Shown piece by piece: positions 24,910 to 38,700 of a DNA stretch of 64,000 bases. The stretch covers positions 2,397,295-2,461,294 of the forward strand of contig WBMW01004965.1 in assembly GCA_013396635.1 (NCBI GenBank), read 5' to 3'. This stretch comes from Penelope pileata (taxonomy: Eukaryota > Chordata > Aves > Galliformes > Cracidae). Below the pieces are notes generated by a model. The model made no database searches. It was not told where the DNA came from and saw nothing but the letters and a program-made list of their open reading frames with translations. Made by a program: the position numbers and the translations under genes. Positions within the stretch are counted from its first letter, which is position 1, and each line of letters begins with the position of its first letter.

Positions 24910-27900
24910 TCAACTTGGTTTAGTAGGTGCCTTTAATCTGACAGTAGGCGTCCTCATCTGCACTTTTGCTTGCTGATTCTGGGCTTCAGATGTTGCTGGT
25001 GTCTGGGCTGGGTTCTGTACACCTGGAGCCTGAATCTGGGGAGACGCTGTTGTCACAACTTGCTGTTGTATCAGTTTCTGCTGGACAACTTGAGCTGTAG
25101 CAGTTGTTGCAGGAATCACCTGAACCTGCTGTTGACCTGCTGTGGTCTGAGAAAGTGTCACGGTTTGGGGCTGAGCTTGGACCTAGACGTCAGGATGACA
25201 AGGCAATTACAAAAGCATACTTGGGAGTTAAACAGCGTCTGCTCTACAGAAGGAGGTGTTTGCTCTGTTGACTAGCAAGCACCTTGGACAAAGGAGGACT
25301 GGAAGCAATACTGGGAACGTGCTACTTTGGTTTCAGTAAGAAACAATGTTCCGTCACTTTTTCTAGAGCTTTACAAATCAAAACTGAGAGCCAGGATGCC
25401 TGCAACACAGACCTCCTCAGTGCACATTAACCAACATGCCCCTAGATTCTTTACAGAAGATATATGGGTGGTATAAAACAAACAAACAAACAAACAAAAA
25501 ACACATGATAAAGAGGAAATTGCAGTACTACGGAAGCAGAAGTGAAGGAACAGAGAAACAAACAGGATAGCTGGAGAATCAAAGAGGGGAAAACACCCAT
25601 TCTGCACCAACATCACAACAATAAACACAGCCCCTGAGGCTGCCTCTCACTTCCCAGCACGAGGCTCTCAGACTGCAGCTGCCAGTCTCTGTGATCAATT
25701 TAAGGTAGAGTACTTTGAACTTCATCAAGGAATCTAATTATCACAGCTCCTGGCCTATTCCTACTCCCACTGCAGTCACCAGCAGGTGTGGGCGGGGAGC
25801 TGTTCATTTGTTCTTGCCAGGGACTTCAACAGTCCTAGAGTTACGCCAACATCAATGACGTCTGAAAATCTGGTCTGCAGCGTTCTGTGAAAAATTGTCT
25901 AAGAGCTGATACTGGCTACAGGGAGTAACTGGTGTTGACTGATGGGGCTTCTGCTCCCTGCTGCCTCCCTCGCCTCTGCAGCATTCACATCTGAGGTGGT
26001 CATCAGTCAGCTTACACCACTTTATCATTATTTTAAGACAAACTGTCACAGATTTTATTCCACAGTAAAACACCACACTATAAAACTGTGTCAGATTAAG
26101 ATCTGATTGGCTCAGATTTCTGAGTAACCGCTTCATCCACCATCCTAAACATTCCTGTCAATCAACAGCATAAGCTATGCCTGTTCCTAATGATCTGAAA
26201 GACGTTGTTCTGCACAGTGTTAAATATCAGCTCCTTGGTAGTTAAGGGAAGGGAGACCGAACCGCCTGTCCGTCCTGCACCCTGGTCCCATCTGTTACCG
26301 CACCACGTTCAGAACAGGTACCACACCATTCTGACTGGTACTAAGCACTTTGAACAGCTTTATGAACTGGAACTAAACAACTTGGAACTCCTTATTTGTC
26401 CCAATTTTTGTATAACAAATTCGGATGGTACTCATTAGTTCAATTATTTGACTATACGTCATAAGAAACCAATATTTAAAAATTCTTTCAGCTTTAGAAA
26501 ATATTTTTTAAAATTAGTTTTTCAGCTTATCTGCAGTAATGAACAAAACATTGCTGTATCAACCAAAGTTTTAGACTAAAGAACTCACAGCAACCTGACA
26601 TGGTTTTCATGTGACCCATTTTTGTAGAATGCAAATTGCTTCATCCTTCCAAAATTCTACCCATAGCACACAAAGGAAAATAGTAAATGAATGATGAATG
26701 AGCTTTCAATAGGATCAGGTTTCCAGTGCTGTATTTGCAAGTGCACAACATACCTGTTGGGATACTGAAACCATCTGTTGAATGTTGGCAACAGTAGCCT
26801 GCTGCTGGACCACTTGTGGAAGCTTTGCAACCTTGAATGACATGAAATAAAGACTTAAAATAAAAAAACTGCTAACAGCAGTAACACACCATACCTATGA
26901 AGACTGCTACCAAGTGAAAACCTAAGTCCTGTTCACTGCAAGTTGGCATCTCGGCCTTCTCAGTGATATTGCAGTTTTGTAAATAATAAATAAATAGAAG
27001 AGCCTATTGAGACCTTAGCTAGCAGGGGAACAGGCAAAGTAGTATTTTCAGCTTTAACTGTAACATATTTGTTGCCTCCCAACTACATCTAACAGTGAAG
27101 GAAGCACAGACATTCTGATGGGCTACCTTATCTTTGATATAGTTTTGAACGAGTAAGGCTTCCAATTCCTAATCCCCTTCCTCTGCCATGGTTACGGTGA
27201 TCCAGTTATGCAGAGAACAAGGCAACTATCAGCTGTCCTAGCTGCTAGAGATTAGGCTAGGAGGCAGCACCAGAAAACTACAATATAGTTTTCCTTAGTA
27301 AATACAGTACAAATCCATTGCTTAATAAAAAGGGGTGACACAGTTTCTTTCTTTCAAAAAAGAAAGGCAAACTTATGTCTCAGGTGGATTCTCTGACCTG
27401 GTAGGAGTCCACTCACCACCAGTGAGCCCTGTTATACAGTCAGTTTACACAAATGTGTAGCTAGAGTTAATATGAGTGGGTGCTACATCACCTGTCATCG
27501 TTAGAGTTATCCATTCACAGTAGTGTTTAAAAGTGTAAAACTGTGTTACCTGTACCTGAATCTGGGCCTGCACTTGCTGAGTTCCACCTGGCTTCTGGGT
27601 TTGGGAAATTGGAGTTGTTAAGAACTGTGTTTTTATGGCAGGCTGCGTAGTATAGGTTACTTTTTGTTGCTGTGATGTCTGCTGTTGGGCTTGGACTGTA
27701 ACCTGTTGAGCATTTATCTGCAGAAGGAAAAAAAAAATCACCAGTAACTACAAAACGTAGATGTTTATTTCAAAGAATAGGTATGCAGCTCACAAGATTA
27801 ATTACATTTTGTTATTGAAACAAATCCTCTCACAATTAAAAATTACAAAACAGAAAATTTTCATGCATTCACATAAACATTCTGAACTGTTTAAAGGCTC

Positions 27901-30900
27901 TCTCATACACATACTTCATACAACAATACACTTCCCAACAACTGCACTGGTGAAAGCCACACTGGTGGCTCATTGACAGCAAGCCCATCAGAGGGTGACA
28001 CTGCAGGGAGAAGTGTATTTTTCACAGCTTGTAAAAGTGAAAATCTTTGAGAATTTTCCACATTTGGTCATATTAGAAGTGACTAAAGAGAATCTTAATG
28101 TCTGTTACTTAACACAGAAGACAAAGAAACAAACAAACAAAGTTTGAGGCACGAGAAATCACACCAAACAAAAAAAATATATTAAGCAGCTGACATGTGG
28201 CAAATAATTGTCTGTTGTTACACTAAAGACCTGCTCCTAGAAATATTAGCTGACTGCCTCGGAGTGTCACCACAATGCAGAGCTGAAGCTTTACAACTAC
28301 AGCAGCATTACATCACTCAGCAGAAGGGTGAACATCAAGTACCTTTTGCTGCACAGTAGCTTGACCCTGTGCAACTTGAGGCTGGATAGCTTTCTGTTGC
28401 TGTGCTGCTTGGTGATGCTTGAGTTTCAGAAGCTGCTGGACATGCAGTGGCTGTGCAACCACCGTCTGGCCTCCTGAAAAGTACACAAATAATTAGAAGT
28501 CTTCATTTTATTGCTTTGTCCCAAACAGCTTGTGAATACAGATTGTGCTTTTATAGACTTACATATCTGCATAGCTTTGAGCACTAACGACCCACTGATT
28601 TTAACAGGAATAAGACATATGATTTTGACAGAAGAGTAAAAATATTCTTCTATCTAAGGGCATGAGCAAGCTAAGAGTGTGTTCTAACAACTATACTTCC
28701 TATAGGAAAAATTCTGTCTGCACCACAGAAGACAGTTATGATAGAGATGTTTTCCTGTTTCCACTTCACACTTAAAAAGATTCAATTACTATGGCTTCAT
28801 TTTCAAAACTATATCTGCTCACGTATTCGTACACAGAGATTTCTGGCTTACAAATCATACTGACCTCCAGATTAAATGGAGCAAGCACAACTCTCTTACC
28901 TCATTTTTGGAGTTCAACTTCCATCACATTAGGTTTTTTTTAAGTCTGAGTCTCCCACAGAAGACATTACTTGAAATATCCTACCTTTAAAGAAGTGGAA
29001 TTTAAAACTTAAGTTTTAGCAAGAGTATTGACATACCTGCTGCTTTCTGTGGCTGCCCAATAGCAACACTAATGCCTGCAACAGTGACAGGGAGCGTAGT
29101 GACTCCTGCAGATGACACAACAGCAGCTGGCACCGACACCACTGGAGGTTTTGCCAAAGCAACCTGTGCTGCTTGTGGAGTTTGGGCCTGGATCTGTCCT
29201 TGTGCTTGAAGCTGGGAAGCAGGAACACGAGTCTAAGCAGTAAGGAATGAAGATTATTGTACTGGCCAAAAAAATATTTGCTGTATATAACAGGTGATTA
29301 TAAAGTGATAGTGGTAAATGTTTCCAAATATAATTTTTCCTTTACACTAAAACACTTCAGAGATGGTGTCAGTTGGTAAGTGCAATTTAAAGCTATTTGT
29401 GTTAGAGCTTTATCTTCTGTACTGCCTAAGTAATGCAAAGCGCACTTATGTGCACAAATTGCCAACATCCAGTTCATTTAAACCAGCAAAGAGAACAAGG
29501 TGTCTACGACTGTTCTCATAAAGTCAAAGACAACTTACAAGACGAGCAACTTGCAGGTTTGTCACAGTGGTGCCTGTGAGAACTGCGCCAGGGCGAGGGG
29601 CTGTAACAGCAGTGAGCTGTTGAGTTTGCTGCTGCTGCTGCACTTGTACTTGTGCTGTTTGCTGTTGTGCCCCTTGCTGTGTCTGCTGCGCTGCCTGCTG
29701 CTGAGGAAGCTGCAGTTTCTGCTTCTGCAACTTGATCAGCTGCTCCTGCAAAAATAAAACACTTCCATCATTTCCGATCTTTCATATGAGCACAGGAAGA
29801 AGAATGGAGATGAATCTGCAGCTTTAGAGAAGCATTCTATGCCAAACTTTATTTAAGATTAAAAAGCTAAGAATGCAACTCCTTTACACAATGGGTGTAA
29901 GTAACAGTAACTGCTTTCCATCCTGACCGACGGCGGCAGTGGTACTGTTTGCAATGGCTGTCAGTCTTCACTGCCTTCATGAAATTTTCACGGAGTCAAC
30001 TTGAAGAAAGACCCACATTTCATTCCAGCCCAAGAAAACAGGGTACAACACACACTGATAATGATGTCTACAGTAACAATGCCAGTAAGATGCCACATTT
30101 CCTCACTTCCTCACCTGTGACAATTTCCCAACAGTTTTTATTTGAGCTGGAGACTGGGCTTGTGCCTGAGCCTGAATCTGTGGGACCTGCACCTGAGCAG
30201 CCTGCTGCTGCTGTTGCCTCAGAAGCTGGAAGTGAGCAGGGGTGATTGTTTTACCAGAGAGCTGGACTGTTGGTGTAGCTGTGAATAAAAAAAAAAAAAA
30301 AGCTCTGAAAACTCTCATCATTGAATTTCATTATTTGATTTTACCCGAAAAGCCAAGTTATTAAAGAACATAATAAAATACAAACTCCTTTCTTCACAAT
30401 AATTTCTAGCTGTAACACTCATTTCTAATATTTTACTGCTTGATTGTTTCTATACTGCGAGGCTACGGCTGTCAAACAAACTACAGAAATTCCGTAGGAA
30501 TCCTGGGAAAAAATCCCTAAACAATACAATTGTTACCTGGTGTAACCTGAGTCACCAGAGATCTCGTCTGGGTCTGCACAGGCGTTAGGTTTGTCGTCAC
30601 CACTGCTGATGCTGTCACCGATGTCACTGCACGAACGCCCTGCGTGGATGCTATGGTCACCAGCTCTGTGGAAGCAGCAGGTGCGGCCGCCGTTCGCTGC
30701 TGGGTGTGCACCACTTGTGCAGCTGCAGTGCCTCCCGAAGTCTGAAGAGGAACACCATCACAGTCATTATGCTGCACAACTTTCACAGGAAATAGACTAC
30801 ACAGTTCTAGAAACAAACATCAAAAATAAAGCAAAGAAGATCCAAATCTTTCTAACAAATCTATCTGCACTTGGTTAAATCTTTATCAAACAGGCTGATT

Positions 30901-32773
30901 ATGAAACCCTTAATTACAGAAGTTTGATTTTACTACCTTTCATTTTTTTGCTTAATCTTCTACAGTCTTAAAACCTTAAAATAAAGATCATAATTAACTG
31001 AGCAGAAAATGATTACAGGCTGGAAATTATACTGCCATAATCCGTTTCCTTAGATAGTGCTCAACTATGAGCTATTTTTAAAAGCACTGTCTCTGAGGTA
31101 CTTTGTTCTGATCATCAGTACACTCTGGTATTTTGGTAAGGGAGGGGAGTTGGACACAGAGTCACAAGATGCACACGAGCTTGGTAAGGAGCAGAGTTTC
31201 TGATAACCAATGCAGCTAATACAGGAAACATACACTGATACAATGTGCAACCAAAATCAGCCCAGAGGTACAACCAGTGCTGCCATCTACTCACAGTCAA
31301 TGTTCCAGGTATAACAGGGGAAGCCAGGCGTTTATTGATGGGCTGAAAGGTAGCAGCAGGGACTCCAGCGACTGTGTTCACTATGACATTCCCACTCACT
31401 GTAGCTGAAAGCAAATAGGGATTAAAATGATATTGTTAAGAAAAAAAAAAACCTCAATGCCTCATCATCTCCAATGCCCAATGATAAAATCTTCTTACCA
31501 GTCTGTATACTTGTCCCCGTAACTGCTGTTTTGATTGTGCCTGCCTATTTAGAAGACAATGGAGGTAACAGTTCAGAAAACAATGAAAGAAAACTGAATA
31601 TAGCTCTTATTCTACTATGCTGCTTAACAGAGTGCTGTATTCCAGAAATGACAATCCAAAGGAAAATTCAATAAAATGCACAGATAGTTCTACAATTGCT
31701 TTCATTTTGCATATCAACAGTAACTGATGTATATATTAGGATTCTGCAACATTAAAGAGCAACTGAAGACCAGTCACATGGTTGGTCAATACCAGACAGA
31801 TGACATCCTTGTTAGCAGAAGGGAGCAAGGTATTACTCTGGCACACCACAGGTAACCTCTCACACCTGAGCATCACTGATAAGCAGATACACAGTAACAC
31901 TTACGGGTCAGAGCCCTTTCTCTGTCTCTTCCTGCAAAAGCTGTAGTATTCTGGCCTTTCAACAAGCACTAGAATCACCGCTGCCTGCACACATTAGTAA
32001 ACAAACTGGACTGGCTCTAAAAACAAAAGCCTTGAACCTGTCACCAGATTCACTACCACAGACTCTAGGTTTAAAGAAGCCACGAAAGCTTTGCACAGAT
32101 TTGCAATAACACAACTATCCTAGGTCCTGTAGCATGCAAGATTTCACTTTCCCAACAAAGGTTAATTTACTCAAAGCTTTAGTTTTTAAGCTACTTAACA
32201 GAGTAGCTGTTATGGCTACAGTCCCCTTATTCTCCACGTTCTTTGGATAAATACTGTGTAAATTGCTTGGACTTTAAAATCTAAACTGAAAAAGCAAAAT
32301 ATCTGTACAAAGGATATGGCATTTTTCCACCTCAGAATGCCAATATCTGTTATTGCAATAATGATATGAATAGAGTTTTAATGAGTGAATAAAGAAGAAA
32401 ATACCCAGCACACCCAGGAGAACAAGAGGGGGAAAAAAAAAAAAAAAAGCCTTTATTTCACTATACTGCCCTAAAATTCTTACTTTCCAAAGCAAGTAAA
32501 AACACGCAGATATGGTACACACAGAAGAACTGAAGTTACTACATCAGAGACACCAAGTCCTCCCTTTCTTACCAATACTGCTGTGCTGGCCACAGTAGTT
32601 ACTGCTGTCTGTACTACTGCCTGTGGCTGCTGAACTACCTGTGCCTGAGCCTGTGGCTGAGGTTGGGCTTGTGCTTGCTGTACAGCTGGCTGCTGAGCTT
32701 GCTGCTGGCCGGCTTGCTGCTGCTGAGGCTGCGGACCTGTCTGCTGCTGTGCCCTCTGCTGTTCAGCCAAAGC
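24910..32773 (-). CDS. EP400: EP400 Gln-rich C-terminal exons 42-52
   Basis: Exons: 32573-32773, 31499-31544, 31295-31404, 30537-30741, 30115-30278, 29539-29745, 29037-29232, 28343-28473, 27550-27717, 26754-26831 and 24910-25182. They encode a low-complexity Q/A/P/V/T-rich tail with conserved islands: AGTIKTAVTGTS, SGNVIVNTVAGVPAATFQ, TQGVRAVTSVTASAVVTT, GKTITPAHFQLLR, KTQFLTTPISQTQK and VAKLPQVVQQQ. The acceptor of exon 43 is set at 31545-31546, not 4 nt inside, because only this keeps frame on both sides. The last exon runs into the 3' UTR. The glutamine run after HFQLLR is only five residues. This tail is thought to be disordered and to mediate protein contacts. Confidence 0.95.
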
Positions 32774-35700
32774 CTAGGAAATCAAAGCGTGAGCTTCACA
32801 GTCTTCAAAACAGTGCATGGATCAATCAGGAGGTATTTAAAACAAAAAATTTTAACTCAGAGCATGTGTGCAGATAAAACAAACAAATCTGACTTCATTG
32901 TAAATCATGTAACTAGCTGCAGGACCTAACTATTTTCAAACTGCAAGCTACAGTCATGGTTATACAGCTTAGAGCGTAACACAACAAGCAATTTACCATC
33001 AACGAGCAAGAACAAGCATCTCCTGAATAATTTAAGTAAGGAGGCTACAGAATGGTCAAGAATTAAACAAGATTTTTACGTGTTTTACAAGATTTTAGAT
33101 TTTTTTTATGTTTTCCAAAATGATGCTTGTGAACAAGAAGATACAGTGACAGATACAGGCCCAAGGAAAGGTCCCACTTTGGACCTTGTGTAAACGCTCC
33201 TAAATGAACAACTTGCTGCTGCCCAGAATTACTGTACCAGTACACTTCTCCCAGGACTTAGATTTTCTCATACTTCCTCTGTTGTCTAATTTTTAATTAG
33301 TGCAGTCATAGACATCATTGAGATGGAGACTGTACCTTTTTCTCTTTTGCAATACGTTCTGCTCGCAGGGATGCAACCTGAATTGGAGGAAGTGGTTTGT
33401 CGTAGTTGATTCCACTAGAAACAATGGTGAGACAAAGCACACAACAGTTAAAAATAAACAAATAGATTTTTTTTTTTTAAATAAGTACGTAAAAAAACAC
33501 TTTTTACACAATCTATAACTCCTTTATGATAGAGTGCCCACCTTTCTGCAAGAACAGATGCATGCTTTGGATTCTTCTGGAAAGGATTCATGCCAAGTCT
33601 GAAATTAAGAAAAACTGCATTACTGAAGACAGAAAAAAACTTTAAAACGGCATTTAATGCTACATGTTCTAGTGGACGACACTGTGGTTTTGGTGAAATT
33701 TTCATGATATTCCCATCAGTGCTGGAGCCTGCATAAAGACAGACATTTTAAGAGAGACTCAGAGTAAATAATAAATGAATACAAAAAAAGTTACTGCAGG
33801 AATATACATAAGAAACAATGTGCAACTAAACAGCCCAGACATTAAAATGTTTACAACAGAGGCAAATGGAAAGTCTAGTTTATAAAGGAGATTAAAAAAA
33901 CCCACATATGTAAACAAATCCATGCAGCGAGTAAAAGCTAATCCAACCACGTGAAACACGAAGACATTCCAATAACACAAGGCCAGAACACAAGGAAAGA
34001 GGTCAAGAACAGAGAAACAAAACAGCAGTTTGAAGCCAGTGAGAAATACTCAGTTCAGAGAGCAATTCAGAACAAAGAATGGAGGAAATGTGTGGTGAGA
34101 GGGAGATCGGATGATCCCAGTTAAACTCACAGAGGTTTGATAGGGGGACTTCTTTTCCCTGCAATCATTTTCATCATCTCAAAATGGTTAGTATAAAGCT
34201 GCGTGTGGGTGGCACCTTCATCTTGAGCATAGATCTGATTCGTGCGAAGTGGGCGGCTGTTTTTAGTCTAAAAAATGAAAACAAACAAACTTTTAATTGT
34301 GAACACACCCACGTGGCATTCTGTCTACGTATAAACACATGGTGCGCTTGTAGGTTATTTAAAAACAAACTCCAACATATCTATCACAGACTGGTCTCTG
34401 CCTCGTGTCACTGATAACTTACTGTTAACAAAACTCTATGGGAAATATATAAAGAAAGAGCAAAATAAGGAGCAGTTCTCACGGTCACATTGGCATCAGC
34501 ACTTGGGGACATACAAAATGGCAAACTCTAATTTGAAAAAGAATCTTTGCTTTAGTTTAGATTTTGCAAGTTTAATTCAGTACCCAAACCAAGAGCCCAT
34601 TAGTTTATAGTTATGCATAGCGCACACATCATATGGTAAAACCAACACTGCACTGCTCTCCCAACAAAGCTATGTTAACATCCAGCACACCATGCCACTC
34701 TAATTCTTGGCTCCTCCTAAGCAGAAACTGCCAGTCAGGGACAAACCTGCTCAACAGTCAGAGAATGGGGCTACAGGCAGAAGTCCTAGATTCTCTACCT
34801 AGTTCTGTCACTAAACTGCAGAATGGTTTGGAAGAAGTTGTTTGTAGTCATGGAATTTATTTTTGTTTCTGTAGAGTATTATGATCCTAATTCACAAAGA
34901 AGTGCTCCAAGCACTAAATTCCCTACGTCTTTGTGATCCACTAGCATGAAGTGATGCCCTAGCATGAAGTACATCCTTACAGATCATGAGTACCATAATA
35001 ATGATCAGAATAAGTTACATGGTGGTTGTCAGGTGGAAAAATGCCCACTACAGTTTAAGTGAAATGAAAAAAAATCTTGCATGATATAAAATTAATCTAG
35101 TAAATCCAAAAGCTGAAGTCTGGTGTCAATCCACTGTATCAACAAAGAAAGGAAAAATAAATTTGGAATTTTAATTGATGTTTCAGAACTCAAGTAACAC
35201 TCAACATGGATCTCATATGAATTGTCTGCCCACCTCCATTGTTGCTAAATACCACAGTGTCTAGATTTGATTTTGAAAGAATACCAATGCACACCTTATA
35301 AATACTTTTTGTCTTCTTTTTAGGATTAGCTTCGTACATTAGCTGTAAAATAAGAAGGAAAGTTAGATGATCTTTTGTGGAAGATTTCGTTCAGGTGCTT
35401 TTTCTTTTCAAAGAAATCATATAAAATAAGTGGAAATCCTGATGAGGATAATTTTTAAATCTTTTAAAGTTATTTATTTACACTGTCGAAACATTTAACA
35501 AAAAAAAAAGTGTTTATGGAGATAAGGAAAAAAATACTCTACAAACTTAACGTAATAAAGACGCATCATTCTATGTAAACTCACCTTTCCTTCTTCCCTT
35601 GGGATAATGACATTTTCGTATCGGTTTCGGCATTGTTTTGGTGAGCGATAGACTCTGCTGCATGAGTTAACAACATCACTAACAAGGTCCCAATTGGGAG

Positions 35701-38700
35701 TGTGTGCTGGCGACACAACAGCAAGATTTAAGGGAAGCTCCAGCAGCTGCTTCACTGCCTACAATAGAAAAAGGCACAAAAAGCTTCAGACGACAAATCA
35801 CTCCAATCTTCCAAAGCCACCTTTATCTGCATGAGTCCACACACCATTATTACAATGATACTGATAGCTTGGAGCTGGCTATATGGGTTCACCATGTTGA
35901 CAGAGGATAAATAAGCATAAAATGCATTTATGCAGAATAGTGTGCAAAAACGCACGGAGGTTGGTACAAGAGGGACAGAGAGCTGCCATTCGAGCACTGC
36001 TCTTTTCTCAAAGGTGAGGAAAACTTCAGTTGCATTATTCAATGCTCAGACTTATCTGGGCCATTACAGTAAGTGGTCTCTTCAGCAAAAACAGGAGTTC
36101 ATCGTGCTCAACCTTTAATTTATACTTAGAGAAACACAAGTGATACGCAGTCTGCTCTGAGTTAGGTCAGCAAAATGCCAAACTAACCATCAGGAATTAC
36201 AAGTAACCTTGAAGAGAGAAAATGCTGGAAGAGCCACTTACAAAATTAGAAGCAAAATACAATACATAACAACAGCAGCAAGCGCACGTATTGTCTGACC
36301 TGCAGAAGTGCCCAGTCTTCACTGATCAACCACTCGGGATTATCCTGCCCAGCCTCAGCAGCTGGTTTGACAAGAGTAGGCAAAGGCTTTGCAAATTGTG
36401 TTTGCTGTTTCAACAGGATGTTTTTCTTCTGCTCCTTGCCCTCTCGGCGCATTTTCAGCATTCCTGGAGTTGCTCGATCAAAAAGCGAACGAGGAGGAAT
36501 AACCGTTTCTCCATGACGTTGCTTCTTCTTCCTACCTGCAGCTAAGACAAAACAAACAAATAAATAAAATTCTCAGTAAACAGATATTTCCACTGTTCGA
36601 TTCCTTTGTTATGTATAGCTGCAAAATGATCCTCAATGTGTATGGAGTATTCCATACTACCTCTAAAAAGCACACTGTCAGCAACTAAACATCATATGGC
36701 CAGAGCCTTTATACACTCAGATCAGCCTAACGCACATAGCAGAATGCCTCTTTTCTGTCCTTTTAAAACTATAATAACCATATATGTCTAAATCAAAAGA
36801 CACGCTGTCTAAACTGGAGCTTTCAGTGATTCACGACCATGATGAGACAAGACTTTTCATCTCAAATCTGCACATTTGGTCTTTACTAGACCAGATACAC
36901 AGAGGAAGTAAAAAAAAAAATCCCGACTGCTTCGTTGCTTTTGTTTTTTAACTTTTAGCCATAAAACTTCAAACAGTTTCGAACAACCATTTACCAGAAG
37001 GATCTGTTTTGTGTCGTTTACGCTCCTTCCTGACATACACTGGAGGCAACTTGGACTCTGGAATAGGGGTGGTATCATACATCAGGCACATAACAGAATC
37101 AATGTAGATATCATTGTCGTCCTGAGGTGGAGTGGGGGGAGTCCAAAGCTGCACAGAATAAAAATTTTTAGTTACTGCAATAATACTGCAATATTAACAA
37201 ACCACTGACCTTCTATGTTTCAAAACAAAAAGCCTATTTAGGCTGCCTGGTACAACTTATACTTACTGGCATTATTTCAGTTTGCCCATCTGGACCTTCA
37301 TAGACATACTCCTACACAGAAAAAGAGAATGCAATTCAAATGACACGACTGAACCTTGAAGTATTCTCAGAATAACTGTTAAGAGATACACTTAAAAAAT
37401 GCAATAGTCAGGAATTACTTTGTTGTATGCATCCTCTCGAGTGTAGGTGAGAAGTTCCTCTTCATCCTCCCAAAGCATTTTTTGCTCTTTTTCCTTTAGC
37501 TCCTTCATATGCTGGACTTCCCATGCTTTCTTTGCTGTTTTCAATTCCACCTAGGTGAAAGTTAAAACTCTTTATAAACTTTATGCGGTAGCAGACACTG
37601 GATTAAAAGTTACTGATTTGTGAGTTTTATGGATAAATTCCTTAAACTTCAGCATTTTCAGGCACAGAAACTTTGAAGCAATTTCTTTACAGATGCTTTC
37701 ACAATCACTTAGAGGAGATTTTTTGGTCTCTGTTGCAGGCAAATTCTGAGCTAAACATCCAAGACAACCAGAACAAGATCCTTTAATCAAATAAGCAAGC
37801 TCACTGAAGCTAATGGCATTTTTTCCCCTGCTATCAATGGAGTACAACAAATATTTGCTGAACTGTGCTGAAGAAATGTCGTTCCCATTTTACAAATAAG
37901 AAATTAAGAACTGACACTGCTTAAACCAAAAGAATTACAAGATAAGACACTCCTTGTAAAGCATTCTGGTGCTCAAAAGTATAGCAAGAGAAGATGACAG
38001 AGGTTCCTTATAACATGCTCCATGTCATTGGATAAACCTTCACTTCACACTGAGAGTATTAATCCTGCTTGTAACCATTATGACAGAACAACATGGAATA
38101 AAAATATTTATTATTTTACCTCATTTAACCGTGGCTCATTCTCATCAACTGAAACGTGGAAAAGTTCTAAATAATTCAAAGCATACTTCTCAATTGGAGT
38201 CAGCTGAGAGAACGTATCAAGGAAAAAAGAAGTTAGTATTGAGGATAATAAAATAAATGCAACTGAAGGAGAGTGTATCAAAGCTCTCCTTTAAAAAAAA
38301 AAAAAGCTCTCCCTTTCTGGTGGCTTAACAACTTAAGTCAGTAGGAGATTTCCCATCCATTTAATGAAGCACCAAACCAGTTGAAAACAAAAGTTGCTTT
38401 AAGCCAAGACTGCAAAGAAATTGAAATATTTGAACTAAACATTACTTTTTAACCAAATACTCATGGAAAAGTTAAGGTACCTGATCCACAACAGCAACTA
38501 ACTCCTGCAACTGTGAGGGCTCTTCATTGTATTTTGATGCGCAGAGCTCTGAGATTAAAGGTTCCATGCTTGACTCAAGTCTCATTTCTTGTATGTGATC
38601 ATTTGACTCTTCATCCTCTTGTTCAATACTGTTGAGGGCCTTTCAAAAAGACATTTTAAAAATAATGAATACTTGAAAAATATGGAAAGAAACACTGAAG

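Noticed and set aside
31499..31540. Shorter version of EP400 exon 43 using a CAG acceptor 4 nt inside
   Set aside because: It breaks frame with exon 42. The upstream TAG acceptor gives a 46-nt exon that restores AGTIKTAVTGTS.
24910..33000. Plus-strand Leu/Cys-rich open frames opposite the Gln-rich exons
   Set aside because: They are antisense reflections of CAG/CAA codons (CTG/TTG on the other strand), not genes.
38120..38203. Apparent one-base insertion and stop codon in EP400 exon 32
   Set aside because: It came from my own miscount at a line break. On recounting the A run near 38159-38164 the exon is 84 nt and reads LTPIEKYALNYLELFHVSVD in frame.
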